Positions 42,101 through 53,266 are shown, counted from the stretch's first letter. The stretch: 64,000 nt of DNA from Streptomyces sp. NRRL F-5630 (GCF_000719475.1 NZ_JOGO01000005.1:1-64000); one strand, 5' to 3'. Made by a program: numbers and translations. The notes: generated from the sequence alone by a model not told the origin.

Positions 42101-45100
42101 CGCCAACCGTCTCGCGCGGCTCCTCGTCGAGCGCGGGGCCGGGCCTGAACGCCTGGTGGCCCTGGTGCTCGGCCGTTCGACGGACCTCGTGGTCGCGGTG
42201 CTGGCCGTGCTGAAGTCGGGCGCCGGGTACCTGCCGCTGGACCCGGCACACCCCGAGGAGCGGGTGCGGCAGGTGCTGACCGACGCCGCACCCGTGCTCG
42301 TCGTCACCGGCGAGCCGCTCGCGGTCCCGCATCCGCAGCTCGTGCTCGACGGAACCGAGCGGTGCGCCGCCTTCTCCGGGGACGACCTCGGTCTGTCCCC
42401 GCACCCCGACAGCGTCGCCTACGTGATCTACACGTCGGGCTCCACCGGAGCCCCCAAGGGCGTCGTGGTGTCGCACCACAACGTCGTGCGGCTGCTCTCC
42501 GCGTCCGACGACCGGTTCGGATTCGGCGACGAGGACGTGCACACGCTGTTCCACTCCTACGCCTTCGACGTCTCGGTGTGGGAGCTGTGGACGGCGCTGG
42601 GCCGCGGCGGTCGCCTGGTGATCGTGCCGGACGACGTCGCGAAATCACCCCGGGAACTCGTGGGGCTGCTCGCCCGGGAGCAGGTGACCGCGCTGAGCCA
42701 GACCCCCTCGGCCTTCTACCAGTTGATGCGGGCCGCAGCGGAGGCCGCGCCGGGCGGGCTGCCCGCGCTGCGGGCCGTCGTGTTCGCGGGCGAGGCGCTG
42801 GAACTCTCCCGCATCCGCTCCTGGCACGGCCCCGGGCGGCCGAAGCTCGTGAACATGTACGGGATCACCGAGACCACCGTGCACTCGACCTACGCCGAGC
42901 TGACCGATCCCGACGAGACCGCCGGTGTCATCGGCACCGTGCTGCCCGATCTGCGGCTGCACCTGCTGGACCACGCGCTGCGGCCGGTCCCGCCGGGCTA
43001 CACGGGCGAGATCTACGTGGCCGGTCCAGGGGTGACGCGCGGATATCTGGGGCGGCCCGGTCTCACCGCGAGCCGTTACGTCACCGACCCCTTCGGCGCA
43101 CCCGGAACCCGGATGTACCGGTCCGGGGATCTCGCACTGCGACGGGCCGACGGCACGCTGGAGTACCTGGGCCGCGCTGACCAGCAGGTGAAGATCCGTG
43201 GCTACCGGATCGAGCCCGGGGAGATCGAGCGGGTCCTTGAACAGCATCCTGGCGTGGAGCGCGCTGTGGTCCTCGCCGAGGCGGACCCCGACGGCGGCAG
43301 ACTGCTCTGCTACGTCGTGACGAAGGGGGAGACGACCCCCGCCGCGACCCCCACCGGACTGCGCGAGTACGCGCGGAGGGTCCTGCCCGCGCACATGGTG
43401 CCCGCGTTCGTCCTGCCCGTCGACGGGATCCCGCTGACCGGCAACGGCAAGCTGGACCGCCGGGCCCTGCCCCGGCCCGAGTCCGCGCTGCCGGTGAGCC
43501 GTCCGCCCGCGACCGCCCGCGAACGGCTCCTGTGCACGCTGTTCGCCGAGACGCTGGGGGTTCCCGAAGTCGGCGCGGAGGACAGCTTCTTCGACCTGGG
43601 CGGGCATTCACTGCTGGCCACTCGCCTCATCAACCGGGTGCGGGCCGAGACGGGCCACGAGCTGAGCATCCGCGCCCTCTTCGACGCCCCCGTCGTCGCC
43701 GACCTCGCGCGGTGCCTGCCGGAGCAGCCGGAAGGCGCACCACGGGCGCGGCTCGCCGCGACCGCGCGCCCGGAGCGGATACCGCTCTCGCCCGCGCAGC
43801 GCCGGCTGTGGTTCTTCAGCGAGTTCGCCGGGCCCAACCCGGTCTACAACATGTCCTTCGCGGTCCGGCTGAGCGGCCCCCTGGAGGTGGAACACCTGCA
43901 CGCGGCCCTCGGCGACGTGCTCGTCCGGCACGAGAGCCTGCGCACCACCATCACCGTCACCGAGACCGACGGCGAGCCCTGCCAGCACATCGGCATGGTG
44001 GAGAAGCCGCCGTTCGAGGTGGTGACCACGTCGGAGGCCGAACTGCCAGGACTGCTCGCCGACGCGGCCGCCCACGTCTTCGACCTCACCGTCGAAATCC
44101 CCGTCCGCGTCCTGCTCTACGAGACCGCACCCGAGCGGTACGTGCTGCTGATCCTGCTGCACCACATCGCCGCCGACGGCTGGTCACTGGGCCCCCTCGC
44201 CCGCGACCTGTCCACCGCCTACCGGGCCCGCCTCGCCGGCGAGGCCCCGCGATGGGCGAGCGAGCCCGTGCAGTACGCGGACTACGCACTCTGGCAGCGG
44301 GGGCTCGGCCTCGACGCCGGGATCTCCTACTGGACCGAGACCCTGCGCGGTGCCCCGGAGGTACTGCCGCTGCCGTTCGACCACCCCAGGCCACCGGTGT
44401 CCGCGCACCGGGGGGAGACCGTCGCCTTCGCTCTGGACGCCGGTCTGCACGCACGGCTGGAGCGGCTCGCACGGTCCACCGGCACCAGCCTGTTCATGGT
44501 GACGCACGCCGCGATCGCGGTGCTGCTGTCGCGGCTCGGCGCCGGTGAGGACATCCCCATCGGCACACCGGTGGCCGGGCGGCACGACGAGGCACTGCAC
44601 GACACCGTCGGCTGCTTCGTCAACACGGTGGTGCTGCGCACCGACCTCAGCGGCACACCGACGTTCGCCGAACTGCTGGAGCGGGTGCGCGCCACCGACC
44701 TCGACGCGTTCGCCCACCAGGAAACGCCGTTCGAGCAGGTGGTCGAGGCGCTCAACCCGCCGCGCTCACTGTCCAGCCACCCGGTCTTCCAGGTGATGCT
44801 GGCCTTCCAGGACACGCCGCCCGCGGTGTTCGACCTGCCGGGCCTGCGGGCCGAGCCGGTCGCCGCGCACGGCGGCGCCTCCCGCATGGACCTGTTGTGG
44901 AGCCTGCGCGGGCATCACGGCGACGACGGCGCGGCAGCCGGTGTCGAAGGCGAGCTGGAGTACGACACCGAGCTGTTCACCCCCGCCTCGGCGCGGCTGC
45001 TGCTCGCGCGCCTGGAAGGAATCCTGCGCGCTGCGGTGGCGGACCCGCACCGCCGCATCGCCGACCTCCCGGTCCTCGTCGGGGGTGAGTACGAGCGGCT

Positions 45101-47681
45101 GACCGGCCACTGGAACGCCACAGCGCACGAGGTGCCCGGGGCCACCGTGGCCGACCTGTTCGCGGCGCAGGTGCTCCACACCCCCCACGCACCGGCCGTA
45201 CGGCACGGGGACACCGTGCTCACCTACCGGGAGCTGTCGGAGCGGGCGGCCCGCACGGCGGCGCGGCTCCGCGCCCGTGGCGCCGGTCCTGGCAGCCTGA
45301 TCGCGCTGGAGCTGCGGCGCGACGCCTGTCTGCCCGCCGCCCTGCTCGCGGTCCAGTCGGCCGGTGCCGCCTATCTGCCCGTCGACCCCTCGCTGCCGCC
45401 GGAGCGGACCGCGGCGCTGCTGGCGGACGCCCGCCCCCTGCTGGTGGTGCGCAACGACGACGGTCCCAGCGCCGACGGGCTCACACCCGACGGTCCCAGC
45501 GCCGACGGGCTCACCGTCACCGCCGGGTCACAGGACCCGGCGTCCGTGCCGGAGAACACCGCGTACGTCACGTACACCTCGGGCTCCACCGGACGGCCGA
45601 AGGGGGTCGTCGCGCCCCACAGCGCGCTGACGAACGTGGTGCTCGCCCTGGGCGAGCAACTCGCGGTCGGCCCGGAGGACCGCGTACTGGCCGCGGCGCC
45701 CGCGAGCTTCGACATGTCCAAGCCCGAGCTGTATCTCCCCCTGGTCACCGGCGCCACGATGGTGCTCGCCGGTGAGGGCGCGCTGCGGGACCCGGACGAG
45801 CTGTCGGCGCTGCTCGACCGCCACCGGGTCACCGTGATGCAGGCGACCCCGTCGCTGTGGCAGGCCCTCGTGACGCGACGCCCCGACCAACTGCGCCGCA
45901 TACGCGCGGTCGTCGGCGGCGAACCCGTACCGCCGGAGCTGGCCGAGAGGCTGACCGGCCGCACGGCGTCCCTGCTGGCCTGTTACGGCCCGACCGAGAC
46001 CACGGTCTGGTCCGCCACCCACACGGTGGGCCGCGTGACGACCGCCGCCGTGCCCCTCGGGCGTCCCCTGCGCAACACCCGGTGCCATGTGCTCGACGCC
46101 AGGCTGCGGCCGGTGCCACCGGGCGTGACCGGCGAACTGTACGTGGCCGGTGCGGGCGTGGCCACGGGTTATCTGCACCGCCCCGGCCTCACGGCGACCC
46201 GGTTCGTCCCCGACCCGTTCGGCCCGCCGGGAGACCGGATGTACCGCACCGGCGATCTCGCGTCGTGGACCGCCGACGGGGTGCTGCGCTTCCACGGGCG
46301 GACCGACGACCAGGTGAAGATACGCGGTCACCGCGTCGAGCTGGGAGAGGTCGAGGCGGTGCTGGCCCGCCATGAGGACGTCGAAGCCGCCGCGGTGGCC
46401 GTGCACGACCGCGGGGCCGACGACCGCCGCCTGGTCGGCTACGTCGTCCCCGCCGGCGCCGCCGAGCCCGGCGAGGCCACCGTCGACCTGGACTCGGTGA
46501 GCGCACACCTGGCCCGGCACCTCCCCGACTACATGGTGCCCACCCGCCTGCTCGCGCTGGACCGGCTCCCCCTCAGCACCAACGGAAAGCTGCTGCGCGA
46601 CCGGCTGCCCGAACCGGACTGGGCATCCGTGCGGGACTCCCCGCCGCCTTCGAGCCTCCGCGAGCACCTGATGTGCGAACTCTTCGCCGAGGTGCTGGAC
46701 CTGCCCAGGGTCGGCCCCGGGGACAGCTTCTTCGAACTGGGCGGGCACTCGCTCCTGGCGGCACGGCTGACCGACCGGGTGCGGACCGTGCTCGGGCTGG
46801 AGCCGACACTCAGGAACGTCTTCGAGGCGGCCACCCCCGCCGCGCTGAGCGACCTGCTGGACCGCACACCGGCCACCCCCGCACCCGCCCACCTCGTGCC
46901 GTTCCGGTCCGAAGGGACGGCGGCGCCGGTCTTCTGCGTCCACCCGCTCAGCGGGATGAGCTGGCTGTACTCGGGGCTGCTGCGGCACATCGGCCGCGAC
47001 CATCCGGTGTACGGCATCCAGGCCGAGGGCCCCGGGGGAGTGGCGGACCTGCCGGACACCGTCGAAGCGATGGCCGAGCGCTATGTGGACCTGGTGCGTT
47101 CGGTTCGCCCCGGCGGCCCCTGCCACCTGGTCGGCTGGTCCTTCGGCGGGCTCGTGGCACACGCGATGGCGGTACGGCTGCACGAGATCGGCGAGCCGCC
47201 CGGGTCGCTGTTCCTGGTGGACACGGTCGCCGGTGACGCAGCCGGTGACGCAGCCGGACCGGAGCATCCCATCGACGACCGGCGCGTCCTGCGGGTGCTG
47301 CTGACGGCGGCGGGGTTCGACGACGAACGCCTGGCCTCGACGGACCTGGACTTCGACACGGTCTCGGCACTTCTGCACAGGGAGGGCAGTGTGTTCGCCC
47401 GGTTCACCGAGGACGACATCAGCCGCGTCATCGAGGTGTCGCGGCACAACGACAGGCTCACCCGGGCCTACCGGCCACCGCGCTGCCCCGGGGACACCAC
47501 CTACGTCGAAGCGGCACCGGACGGGCCGCGCCGGGTCCCGCACCACGAACTGTGGCGGCCCCACGTGGGCGGAGACCTGACCGCCCGTCACGTCACCGCG
47601 TCGCACCACCGCGTGATGCAGCCGCAGCACGTGGACGAAGTCGGAGCCCACCTCCGCGAGCTGCTGAGGAGGCTGAGTTGA
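36135..47681 (+). CDS. Three-module NRPS, C-A-PCP-E-C-A-PCP-C-A-PCP-TE
   Basis: 3848 residues. C1 (HHIALDG at 144) resembles the EntF-type condensation domain (RRHQRYRGE and [11 protein letters not shown]). Next are A1 (FTSGSTG, 620), PCP1 (Ser1020), an epimerase (HHLSVDG at 1185 and EGHGREE), C2 of D-donor type (HHLLLDG, 1648), A2 (YTSGSTG, 2099), PCP2 (Ser2492), C3 (HHIAADG, 2676), A3 (3147), PCP3 (Ser3539) and TE (GWSFGG, Ser3669). Provisional codes: A1 D-A-L-W-W-G-G-V-F-K (hydrophobic, Val-like), A2 D-V-W-S-V-A-M-V-H-K, A3 D-M-P-Q-V-G-C-V-W-K (no confident match). The product should be an N-acylated tripeptide with a D-residue first. The start is approximate: ATG 36129, 36135 and 36147 are in frame; 36135 has AGGA nine bases upstream. 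A Thr/Ser/Gly linker lies before PCP1. The stop overlaps the next gene's start. Confidence 0.9.
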   Translation: MLILMPENRPDLRLSDAQLGVWLAERAGFSRPGAYQWAEYLVLDGDVDTGLLATSVTRAATDCEAVNVRIVEGTDSSPAQRLLRAPEHTIEVVDIREASDPEAAAREWMRAALAEAGGSDAGPLFLGAVLRVTDDRTVVFHRVHHIALDGAGMALFAERVAEVYRCLYDGRAVPECDWGGLRSLVHAEAAYREAAEHTEDRDWWRERLAGGPDFLSLGTHPAPATTHSLRLTRVLPTEEFARLRGAARRLGHRWTRLLTAATAGYLHAVTGNRDVVLSLPVAGRPPELTRTVPAMSANVLPLRLHVDPAASVGTLLDQVAGELRLVRRHQRYRGEHLRRELGYPEDGRRFFGPVLNIQRFDRPLRFGPVTATVHNLQAPPSEDLSIVAYDRGDGVLRLDFDANPYNYGEDLLHDIADRFLHVLWQVADADPDTPLARIAPTTARERRHSAALGTGDRTTAAPGGTAVGRFAEQVRRTPDAFAVRSAETGERLTYRELDARSSALAAGLTAAGAGPERTVALLLERSADLVVAALAVVRTGAAYVPLQRDDALSRQEAVLSDAGARVLLTDRHTAGDPVVPLARDRGVRHLDVRTGEAGTSRGSGAMEPRAVPEALACVMFTSGSTGRPKGVAITQGNLAGLAADQWWSEGGADRVLLHSPHAFDAFNLELWVPLLTGGEVVVAAPGRLGPAELSRLAAGTGITGLWLTAGLFHAIATEDPACLAGVRQVWTGGDVVSPAAVRAVRSALPELTVVNGYGPTETTVFATRGAVGEQAPEDAGPVPIGTPLDGKRVLLLDDALRPVPPGAVGELYLGGAGVARGYLGRAALTAERFVPDPYGPPGARVYRTGDLARWNHDGRLEFAGRTDGQIKLRGYRIEPGEIDAALLAEPGVRQAATILREDRPGVRRLVSYVVTAGEAGALRDGVADRLPPYMVPSAVVGLDRLPLTRNGKLDRSALSAPETASTSTGTSAGTDTSTGTGNGRAPRTAVEQRLAELFGEVLGLSEVPVDQDFFQLGGDSIKAIQLAGAAQRAGLAVGTPDVFRTPTVSGLASGVGAEQPETGQRVALGDADDPTVPLTPIMHWLRERGGPIEGFTQSLTVRTPAGMTGEQVRAVVQALVDHHDMLRLSLTTAAGGLWALEVRPRATVELNRRDTVLDPGHGRMVDARWQDRGPAKAGELTLTVHHLSVDGVSWRIIQEDLRAAWEAVRDGRTPRLQPTGTSFPQWAKALVQYAHHPSVLEEYPRWQPDRQDQPDLPEAPVQPVPEDPPVAARALDRTVDTEDTRLRHSATLPGTLTAHLVTEATAAFDCSVHELLLTAFALAAADWREGPDTLLVDLEGHGREEFAANLDLSRTVGWFTTLLPVVLDPGCSWAEARTDPAALDGAVAKVRACVRDAARAGLSHGLLRHLNPQTAPALAARAAPQFAFNYLGRFDVGGAGDWAVVADATVLGPDTGGGLAMGHIVELDTVLADHPDGPRLVANWSWPGGLLTEARIRELADRWFDVLTALTRRARTRAQGELPLPPLAQGLLFHSLYDHDGADPYLVQFVFDIGGPLDPAALRDALHRLLLRHPQLSAGVRNSPSGRPVQVVVPDFAVEWREIPAHEDLERFLDADRRRRFDLASPPLVRAALRHRDGERHTFVLTTHHLLLDGWSMPVLIEELFALYAGRALPPATPYRDFLDWLSKRDSRASEAAWRALLSSVDGPTLVGGADRRGSAAARHRLTAELDEAISARVDAVARQHGLTANVIVQLAWAVLLGALTGRDDVVFGATVSGRPAELPGSERIVGLLINTIPVRVRLDPRLSVAESLAELRAQQLSMLDHQHADLTRLQSIAGHAELFDTVVVFENYPVDEDRLRDLVPGLELRDVQGRDGTHYPLTLIAMPGDGRLRLRLDHSTDLFDEEGARRLLDRLGALLDRITARPEARLGQLGLLLPDEQEVAADREAEPVHGTLPALFEEQVRRRPAAPALTCGETTLSYGELNARANRLARLLVERGAGPERLVALVLGRSTDLVVAVLAVLKSGAGYLPLDPAHPEERVRQVLTDAAPVLVVTGEPLAVPHPQLVLDGTERCAAFSGDDLGLSPHPDSVAYVIYTSGSTGAPKGVVVSHHNVVRLLSASDDRFGFGDEDVHTLFHSYAFDVSVWELWTALGRGGRLVIVPDDVAKSPRELVGLLAREQVTALSQTPSAFYQLMRAAAEAAPGGLPALRAVVFAGEALELSRIRSWHGPGRPKLVNMYGITETTVHSTYAELTDPDETAGVIGTVLPDLRLHLLDHALRPVPPGYTGEIYVAGPGVTRGYLGRPGLTASRYVTDPFGAPGTRMYRSGDLALRRADGTLEYLGRADQQVKIRGYRIEPGEIERVLEQHPGVERAVVLAEADPDGGRLLCYVVTKGETTPAATPTGLREYARRVLPAHMVPAFVLPVDGIPLTGNGKLDRRALPRPESALPVSRPPATARERLLCTLFAETLGVPEVGAEDSFFDLGGHSLLATRLINRVRAETGHELSIRALFDAPVVADLARCLPEQPEGAPRARLAATARPERIPLSPAQRRLWFFSEFAGPNPVYNMSFAVRLSGPLEVEHLHAALGDVLVRHESLRTTITVTETDGEPCQHIGMVEKPPFEVVTTSEAELPGLLADAAAHVFDLTVEIPVRVLLYETAPERYVLLILLHHIAADGWSLGPLARDLSTAYRARLAGEAPRWASEPVQYADYALWQRGLGLDAGISYWTETLRGAPEVLPLPFDHPRPPVSAHRGETVAFALDAGLHARLERLARSTGTSLFMVTHAAIAVLLSRLGAGEDIPIGTPVAGRHDEALHDTVGCFVNTVVLRTDLSGTPTFAELLERVRATDLDAFAHQETPFEQVVEALNPPRSLSSHPVFQVMLAFQDTPPAVFDLPGLRAEPVAAHGGASRMDLLWSLRGHHGDDGAAAGVEGELEYDTELFTPASARLLLARLEGILRAAVADPHRRIADLPVLVGGEYERLTGHWNATAHEVPGATVADLFAAQVLHTPHAPAVRHGDTVLTYRELSERAARTAARLRARGAGPGSLIALELRRDACLPAALLAVQSAGAAYLPVDPSLPPERTAALLADARPLLVVRNDDGPSADGLTPDGPSADGLTVTAGSQDPASVPENTAYVTYTSGSTGRPKGVVAPHSALTNVVLALGEQLAVGPEDRVLAAAPASFDMSKPELYLPLVTGATMVLAGEGALRDPDELSALLDRHRVTVMQATPSLWQALVTRRPDQLRRIRAVVGGEPVPPELAERLTGRTASLLACYGPTETTVWSATHTVGRVTTAAVPLGRPLRNTRCHVLDARLRPVPPGVTGELYVAGAGVATGYLHRPGLTATRFVPDPFGPPGDRMYRTGDLASWTADGVLRFHGRTDDQVKIRGHRVELGEVEAVLARHEDVEAAAVAVHDRGADDRRLVGYVVPAGAAEPGEATVDLDSVSAHLARHLPDYMVPTRLLALDRLPLSTNGKLLRDRLPEPDWASVRDSPPPSSLREHLMCELFAEVLDLPRVGPGDSFFELGGHSLLAARLTDRVRTVLGLEPTLRNVFEAATPAALSDLLDRTPATPAPAHLVPFRSEGTAAPVFCVHPLSGMSWLYSGLLRHIGRDHPVYGIQAEGPGGVADLPDTVEAMAERYVDLVRSVRPGGPCHLVGWSFGGLVAHAMAVRLHEIGEPPGSLFLVDTVAGDAAGDAAGPEHPIDDRRVLRVLLTAAGFDDERLASTDLDFDTVSALLHREGSVFARFTEDDISRVIEVSRHNDRLTRAYRPPRCPGDTTYVEAAPDGPRRVPHHELWRPHVGGDLTARHVTASHHRVMQPQHVDEVGAHLRELLRRLS
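45459..45514 (+). repeat. In-frame duplication inside adenylation domain 3
   Basis: A 26-base string is repeated exactly at 45459-45484 and 45489-45514 (period 30), encoding the doubled peptide DGPSADGLT just upstream of core motif A3. The exactness suggests a recent slippage event that lengthened a surface loop without breaking the frame. Confidence 0.8.
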
Positions 47682-49576
47682 CCAGCGCCAAGACCAGCAC
47701 CGTGCCCGGCGCGCTGGCCGAGCTGCCCGCAGGCACCCGGGTGGTGATCAGGATGCCCAACGGCCGCGGGCTGGCGGACACGCTGCTCGCCTGCTTCGAC
47801 CTGCGCCTCGTCGCCGTACCCCTGCACCCGCGCACCACCGGCCGAGCGGTCGCGGACATCGCCGAACGCGTCTCCGCCGCGGCGCTGGTGGACGTCGACG
47901 GCCTGCACCGCACCGGTCTGCCCGACGTGCACGAGGCCCCGGACGACCTCGCCTTCATCATGTTCACCTCCGGCTCCACAGGCCCGCAGAAGGGGGTCAT
48001 GCTCAGCCGGCACGCGGTACTGGGCAACGCCACCAGGACCGCGGCGCTGCACGGGCTGGCACCCGACCGCCCCCACGGCACCTGCCTTCCGCTCTACCAC
48101 TGCAACGCGCTGGTGATGTCGCTGCTCGGCACGCACATCACCGGCACACCACTCACCCAGCAGGCCGCCTTCGACCCCGAGGGCTACTTCGCGGCGCTGG
48201 ACGCCGCGGGGGCCAGGACCGCCTCCATCGTGCCGGCGCTGCTGTCGGACCTGCTGGAGGACGGCCCCGACTGGCCGGAGAGCCTGGAGTACCTGATCAC
48301 CGCGGCCGCGCCGCTGACCAGCGACCTCGCCCGCCGCTTCCACCGCCGCTACGGGCCGCGCCTGCGGCAGGGCTACGGCCTGACCGAGGCGGTCAACTTC
48401 AGCTTCACCATGCCCCGGCTCGACGACGCCGGGTTCCGCGAACAGTACCTGGAACACGTGCCCCCGGTCGGCGCACCGCTGCCGGACACCGAACTGCGAC
48501 TGGAGTCCGGCGAAGTCTGGATCAGGACCCCTGACCTGATGACCGGTTACTGGCAGGACAGCCGGACCACCGCGGCCACGGTCACCGAGGACGGCTGGCT
48601 GCGCACCGGCGATCTCGGCGAACTGCGCGACGGCCTGCTCGTGCTGCGCGGACGCGCCGGTGAGCGCGTCAACCGGGGCGGGGAGAAGCACTACCCGCTC
48701 GACATCGAGCAAGGCTGGCGCCGCGCGGGACTGTCCGGCAGGTTCGCGGCAGTCCCGGTGGACGAACCCTCGCTCGGCCAGGACATCGGGCTGATCGCCA
48801 CGGACCAGCCCGTCGTCGCCGTACGCGAACTGTACGAGCGGGCACCGCTGCGCCCCTCGGCGGTCCAGTTCGGCGGGTTCCTGGCGACGTCCACCGGCAA
48901 GCCCCAGCGCAAGGCCATGGGCCGGGCCCTCACCGCCCGTCGGCTGGCCTCCGCACGGTACGAACGACTGCTGCGCCACGCCGCTTCCACCGCCCGCGAC
49001 CTGTTGCGCTCGGGAGCCCGCCACCACGGTCTGCGCGCACTGGCCGCAGAGGCCGACGGCCGCCCGGAAGCGGAGTCGAGAGGGGAAGAGGACGCCGTTT
49101 TCGGCGCCCTCGACTTCATGCGGAAGCACTGGCACGACGAGGACGGCGCGGAACTGTCCCGGGCCAAGGCCCACTGGCACACGGCGCTGCTCACCGGGTG
49201 GCCCCTGGCGGAGCACGCGGAACTCGCCGCTGCAGTGGCCGCCCGCCACGGCCACGAGACACCGCCGGTGCCTTTCGGAAGCGAGGCGCGGCTCGGCGGC
49301 GGCACGCTGCTCGTGCTCCCGCACGGACCCGCTGCCGACGGCCCCGCCTGGCCGCTGGGCCCGCTGCTGGCCTTCCTGAACGGCGCCACGGAGGGCGCCA
49401 CGGAGGAGGACGGCGAGCCGGACCGCTGGACGCGGCTGACCCGGCTGCGCGACCGAGGATTCCCGACAACGGGCTGCTCGGTGCTGCGCGCCGGGCGGCA
49501 CGACCTGGGCGGCGTGCTGTGGGCACAGCAGCCGGCCCCCGGACCGACCGACGAGCACACTGGAGCGACTGGATGA
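47678..49576 (+). CDS. AMP-forming acyl ligase with unrecognised C-terminal extension
   Basis: 632 residues. Residues 1-430 form an ANL-superfamily ligase: [21 protein letters not shown] (P-loop), [41 protein letters not shown] and [52 protein letters not shown] supplies the A10 Lys. The N-terminal lobe is short, with the usual first motif reduced. After about 440 comes a 190-residue extension ([23 protein letters not shown]...[19 protein letters not shown]) that I do not recognise. TTG 47678 overlaps the NRPS stop (TTGA) with GAGGAGG five bases before it, so it is co-translated. It should activate the acyl or aryl starter taken by the EntF-like C1 domain. Confidence 0.82.
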   Translation: MTSAKTSTVPGALAELPAGTRVVIRMPNGRGLADTLLACFDLRLVAVPLHPRTTGRAVADIAERVSAAALVDVDGLHRTGLPDVHEAPDDLAFIMFTSGSTGPQKGVMLSRHAVLGNATRTAALHGLAPDRPHGTCLPLYHCNALVMSLLGTHITGTPLTQQAAFDPEGYFAALDAAGARTASIVPALLSDLLEDGPDWPESLEYLITAAAPLTSDLARRFHRRYGPRLRQGYGLTEAVNFSFTMPRLDDAGFREQYLEHVPPVGAPLPDTELRLESGEVWIRTPDLMTGYWQDSRTTAATVTEDGWLRTGDLGELRDGLLVLRGRAGERVNRGGEKHYPLDIEQGWRRAGLSGRFAAVPVDEPSLGQDIGLIATDQPVVAVRELYERAPLRPSAVQFGGFLATSTGKPQRKAMGRALTARRLASARYERLLRHAASTARDLLRSGARHHGLRALAAEADGRPEAESRGEEDAVFGALDFMRKHWHDEDGAELSRAKAHWHTALLTGWPLAEHAELAAAVAARHGHETPPVPFGSEARLGGGTLLVLPHGPAADGPAWPLGPLLAFLNGATEGATEEDGEPDRWTRLTRLRDRGFPTTGCSVLRAGRHDLGGVLWAQQPAPGPTDEHTGATG

Positions 49577-50352
49577 CGCACAGCACCGAAACGCCCGGCC
49601 GGATGAACCGGATGAAGGAGTCGCCCGACCACGAGGACGAGGTCCTCGACGTCGAGCGGCACCAGGACCCCTCCCGGAACCGGCTGACCCCCGTGGTGCA
49701 ACTGCCGCCGGACGTCGCCCTGAGCGTGGTGGAAGCGCTCGCCGGCCTGGTCCGGTCGGCACACCGCACGGAGCGGGAGCGGCCCACCCCCGCCGGTGTG
49801 CTCAAGCAGGCGCAGGAGTTCGAGGAGGGAGACGTCTTCATGCTGGAGCCGCCCTTCGAGGGCTACTTCGCCGACCGCTACCTGATGGACTTCTACGACA
49901 CCGCCGAGCGCGACATATGCTCGCGCATGCACCTGCACACCGGGTTGCGGTTCGTGCGGATGATGACGGGTCCCGAGACCACGATCCGGGTCTCCAGCCT
50001 GTCCCCGATATCCGTACGCCCCGCGACGGGGGGCTGGGCGGGCCCGATGAGCGCGTTCACCGACGCGCTGCCCGGTACGCCTGCCGGGGTGCACCGGGAG
50101 CGGCACAACGTCATCGTGCCGCCCAACTCCTGGGTGGACATGCAGATCCCGCGAGGAGTGTCGCACCAGTTCAACGCGGTCGGTCCGAACGCGGTGATCG
50201 ACTCGGTGCACCCGGAGGAATCCATCGAGACGCTGCGCGAGGGAATGTCGGGCTACCGGATGATGGCCCAGACCATCTTCCTCGCCAAGGACAAGAGCCC
50301 TGGCAGCACCTGCGCCGACCCCACCGCACCGGCCGACACCACGCACCCCTGA
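49573..50352 (+). CDS. Cupin-fold protein, possible metal-dependent tailoring enzyme
   Basis: A 259-residue protein overlapping the ligase gene (ATGA). The central part looks like a cupin barrel: SRMHLHTGLRFVRMMTGPETTIRV supplies His120 and His122, and VIVPPNSWVDMQIPRGVSHQFNAVGPNAVIDSVHPEE supplies His198 and His213. Residues 1-95 are largely helical and of unknown role. Such a protein could be an oxygenase, isomerase or ligand-binding factor acting on the peptide or its starter; no closer family is recognised. It is the last gene before the integrase remnant and so marks the right end of the cassette. Confidence 0.65.
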   Translation: MTHSTETPGRMNRMKESPDHEDEVLDVERHQDPSRNRLTPVVQLPPDVALSVVEALAGLVRSAHRTERERPTPAGVLKQAQEFEEGDVFMLEPPFEGYFADRYLMDFYDTAERDICSRMHLHTGLRFVRMMTGPETTIRVSSLSPISVRPATGGWAGPMSAFTDALPGTPAGVHRERHNVIVPPNSWVDMQIPRGVSHQFNAVGPNAVIDSVHPEESIETLREGMSGYRMMAQTIFLAKDKSPGSTCADPTAPADTTHP

Positions 50353-50389
50353 CCTCGACACCCACGAGGGCGGGGCGAAGGACTGGCAG

Positions 50390-50641
50390 GGGGAGGCGGC
50401 GCCGAAGGACGGCTTTCACGTGCTGTGCCACACCGACGCCTCGATCATGCTGGAAGCCGGGGAGTCCGTGGTGACGCCGGCGCGATGGCTCGGCCACTCG
50501 TCCCCGGCTGTCACGCTTGGTTACTATGCTCACTTCATGCCAGAGGCCGGGAGCAAGGGCGGCACCGCCATTGACGGACTGCTGGGAAGACACGGGGACG
50601 AGGATGCCGATCGAAACTCCCCAGATTCTCCCCAGGGCTGA
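50390..50641 (+). pseudogene. Tyrosine integrase C-terminal remnant (right copy)
   Basis: The in-frame sequence reads DGFHVLCHTDASIMLEAGESVV, then ARWLGHSSPAVTLGYYAHFMPEAGSKG and IDGLLGRHGDED, the last third of the catalytic domain of a Streptomyces phage-type integrase. The usual box II motif H-x-L-R-H-T is H-V-L-C-H-T here, losing the catalytic Arg. The LGH and nucleophile Tyr segments remain. No N-terminal part or start is present between it and the cupin gene 38 bases upstream. Confidence 0.8.
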
Positions 50642-50719
50642 TCGGGGGGTTTCTTCGGATCGCATCTCGTGGGAGCGTGTCGTGGAAAGTAAGGCAAACA
50701 AGCCGAGGGGCCTTGGGAA

Positions 50720-51607
50720 GTGCTGAGAGAGGTCACTGCGAGCCGCTATATCGAACCTCTGTGCTCCGGCGGCTCCGTCCCCGCCGTCGTCGAGGCCGAT
50801 GACCTCGGGACGTACGTCGTGAAGTTCACCGGCGCCGCGCAGGGGCGCAAGGCGCTCGTCGCCGAGGTGATCGTGGGGGAGCTGGGGCGGCGCCTCGGGC
50901 TCCGGGTGCCCGAGCTGGTGCTGGTGGACTTCGACCCCGCGCTCGGGGCGGGGGAGCCGCAGCAGGAGGTGAGGGAGCTGCTCGACGCGAGCGGCGGGAT
51001 CAACCTCGGGATGGACTACCTGTCCGGGGCCGCCGACTTCGCCGCGGGGGAGTTTCCCGTCGATCCCGTCGATCCCGTCGAGGCCGGGCGGATCGTGTGG
51101 CTCGACGCGCTCACCGCGAACGTCGACCGCACCGTGCACAGCACCAACCTGCTCGTGTGGCCCACGCGCGGCCTCGCGCCCCCGCGCCTGTGGCTCATCG
51201 ACCACGGTGCCGCGCTCGTCTTCCACCACCGCTGGGCGGGGGCGGAGGACGCGCGCGGCAAGGCGTACGACTTCCGGGCGCACGCCCTCGGCGGCTACGC
51301 GCCCGACATGCGCGCCGCCGACGCCGAACTGGCCCCCCGGGTCGACGAGGAGTTGCTGCGTGAGGTCGTCGGCCTCGTACCGGACGCCTGGCTCGAAGGC
51401 GAGGAGGGCTTCGCGGCGCCCGGCGAGGTCAGGGACGCGTACGTGCGGCACCTCGCCGAGCGCGCCGCGCTCTCCGCGCGCTGGCTGCCGACCGGCTTCC
51501 CGAGCGCGGCCGAGCTGTCCGAGGCGGACCGCCGCCGCCGCGACGCCGGCCGCGCGGGCCGCCCGGCGTGGCTCCAGCACGTACCCGACCTGCACGGCCG
51601 CCGCTGA
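50720..51607 (+). CDS. HipA-like kinase-fold protein
   Basis: A 295-residue protein of the HipA_2 group common in actinobacteria. Visible: an N-terminal VPAVVEADDLGTYVVKFTGAAQGRKALVAEVIVGELGRRLGL (ATP-lobe Lys), LDALTANVDRTVHSTNLLVW (catalytic-loop Asp and Asn) and LWLIDHGAALVFHH (metal-binding Asp). No HipB-like partner is adjacent. Family members are Ser/Thr-kinase-like; the target is unknown. The GTG at 50720 follows GGGAAG closely. It belongs to the chromosome to the right of the integrase remnant and converges on malate synthase with only 30 bp between stops. Confidence 0.75.
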   Translation: MLREVTASRYIEPLCSGGSVPAVVEADDLGTYVVKFTGAAQGRKALVAEVIVGELGRRLGLRVPELVLVDFDPALGAGEPQQEVRELLDASGGINLGMDYLSGAADFAAGEFPVDPVDPVEAGRIVWLDALTANVDRTVHSTNLLVWPTRGLAPPRLWLIDHGAALVFHHRWAGAEDARGKAYDFRAHALGGYAPDMRAADAELAPRVDEELLREVVGLVPDAWLEGEEGFAAPGEVRDAYVRHLAERAALSARWLPTGFPSAAELSEADRRRRDAGRAGRPAWLQHVPDLHGRR

Positions 51608-51637
51608 GACCGTGCTCAGGGGCGACCGTGCCGGGGC

Positions 51638-53266
51638 TCAGCCGCGCAGGCGCGCGTACGCCGGGACCGTCAGGAAGTCCGCGTACGTCTCGGCGAGCGC
51701 GACCTCCAGGAGCAGCGTGTACGCCTCGTCCCAGCGGCCCGCCGCGTACGTCTCCTCACCGAGCTCGGCGCGCAGCGCGGCCAGGTCCTCGTCGGCGACC
51801 TCGCGGACCAGGTCGCGCGTGACGAGGACGGACGCGCCCTCGAGTTCGACCTCGACGCCCGCGTTGATCCACTGCCACAGCTGCGAGCGGGAGATCTCGG
51901 CGGTGGCCGCGTCCTCCATCAGGTTGAAGATCGCGACCGCGCCCGAGCCGCGCAGCCACGCCTCGATGTAACGGATGCCGACCTGCACGGCGTTGACCAC
52001 GCCCTCGTACGTCGGCCGCGCGTCGAGCGAGTCGATCGCGATGAGGTCGCTCGCGGCCACGTCGACGTCCTCGCGCAGCCGCTCCTTCTGGTGCGCGCGC
52101 GTGCCGAGCACCGCGTCGAAGGACTCCAGGGCGACGGGGACGAGGTCGGGATGCGCGACCCACGAGCCGTCGAAGCCGTCCGCCGCCTCGCGGTCCTTGT
52201 CGGCGCGGACCTTGGCGAAGGCCGTCTTGTTGACCTCGGGGTCCTTGCGCGAGGGGATGAACGCGGCCATGCCGCCGATCGCGTGCGCGCCGCGCTTGTG
52301 GCAGGTGCGGACGAGGAGTTCGGTGTACGCGCGCATGAACGGGGCCGTCATCGTCACGGCGTTGCGGTCCGGGAGGACGAACTTGGCACCGGCGTCACGG
52401 AAGTTCTTCACGATGGAGAAGAGGTAGTCCCAGCGGCCCGCGTTGAGCCCGGCCGCGTGTTCGCGCAGCTCGTACAGGATCTCCTCCATCTCGTACGCGG
52501 CGGTGATCGTCTCGATGAGGACGGTCGCGCGGACCGTGCCGTGCGGGATGCCCAGCTTCTCCTGCGCGAGCGTGAACACGTCGTTCCACAAGCGGGCTTC
52601 GAGGTGCGACTCCGTCTTCGGCAGGTAGAAGAACGGGCCGAGGCCGCGGGCGGCGAGCCGCTCGGCGTTGTGGAAGAAGAAGAGCCCGAAGTCGACGAGC
52701 CCGCCGGGGACCGCCTCGCCGTCGACCTCCAGGTGCCGCTCGTCGAGGTGCCAGCCGCGCGGGCGCACGACGACGGTGGCCAGCTCCTCGTCGGGACGCA
52801 GGGCGTAGCTCTTGCCGCTGCGGGCGTCGGTGAAGTCGATCCTCCGCTCGAAGGCGTCGATCAGGTTGGCCTGGCCGCCGATGACGTTCTCCCAGGTGGG
52901 GGCGGAGGCGTCCTCGAAGTCGGCGAGCCACACCTTGGCACCGGAGTTGAGCGCGTTGATCGTCATCTTGCGGTCGGTCGGGCCCGTGATCTCGACGCGG
53001 CGGTCCTGGAGCGCCTCGGGGGCGGGCGCGACGCGCCAGGAGTCGTCCTCGCGGATCGCGCGCGTCCCGGGCAGGAAGTCGAGCGAGGCGGTCCGGGCGA
53101 TCTCCGCGCGGCGCTCGGCACGGCGCGCGAGCAGTTCGGCGCGGCGCGGCGCGAAGGCGCGGTGCAGCTCGGCGAGGAAGGCGAGGGCGGCCGGAGTGAG
53201 GATCTCCTCCTGCCGGCTCACGTGCGGGGCGCCTGCGGCGACGACGGCGGGAGCGGGTGCGGACAT
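51638..53266 (-). CDS. aceB: Malate synthase (form A)
   Basis: 542 residues, the usual length for malate synthase A. The signature [22 protein letters not shown] is present, with [18 protein letters not shown] before it, [31 protein letters not shown] after it, and a C-terminal [19 protein letters not shown]. It condenses glyoxylate with acetyl-CoA to malate. AAGGAG precedes the ATG at 53266 and a longer frame to 53317 is not needed. It neighbours the allantoin genes, whose pathway releases glyoxylate; S. coelicolor has a similar arrangement (SCO6243-SCO6248, from memory). An operator-like site overlaps its promoter. Confidence 0.95.
   Translation of the reverse strand: MSAPAPAVVAAGAPHVSRQEEILTPAALAFLAELHRAFAPRRAELLARRAERRAEIARTASLDFLPGTRAIREDDSWRVAPAPEALQDRRVEITGPTDRKMTINALNSGAKVWLADFEDASAPTWENVIGGQANLIDAFERRIDFTDARSGKSYALRPDEELATVVVRPRGWHLDERHLEVDGEAVPGGLVDFGLFFFHNAERLAARGLGPFFYLPKTESHLEARLWNDVFTLAQEKLGIPHGTVRATVLIETITAAYEMEEILYELREHAAGLNAGRWDYLFSIVKNFRDAGAKFVLPDRNAVTMTAPFMRAYTELLVRTCHKRGAHAIGGMAAFIPSRKDPEVNKTAFAKVRADKDREAADGFDGSWVAHPDLVPVALESFDAVLGTRAHQKERLREDVDVAASDLIAIDSLDARPTYEGVVNAVQVGIRYIEAWLRGSGAVAIFNLMEDAATAEISRSQLWQWINAGVEVELEGASVLVTRDLVREVADEDLAALRAELGEETYAAGRWDEAYTLLLEVALAETYADFLTVPAYARLRG

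Noticed and set aside
36030..42554. 2174-codon minus-strand open frame opposite the large NRPS
   Set aside because: Same antisense effect; the sense strand has every expected NRPS core motif.
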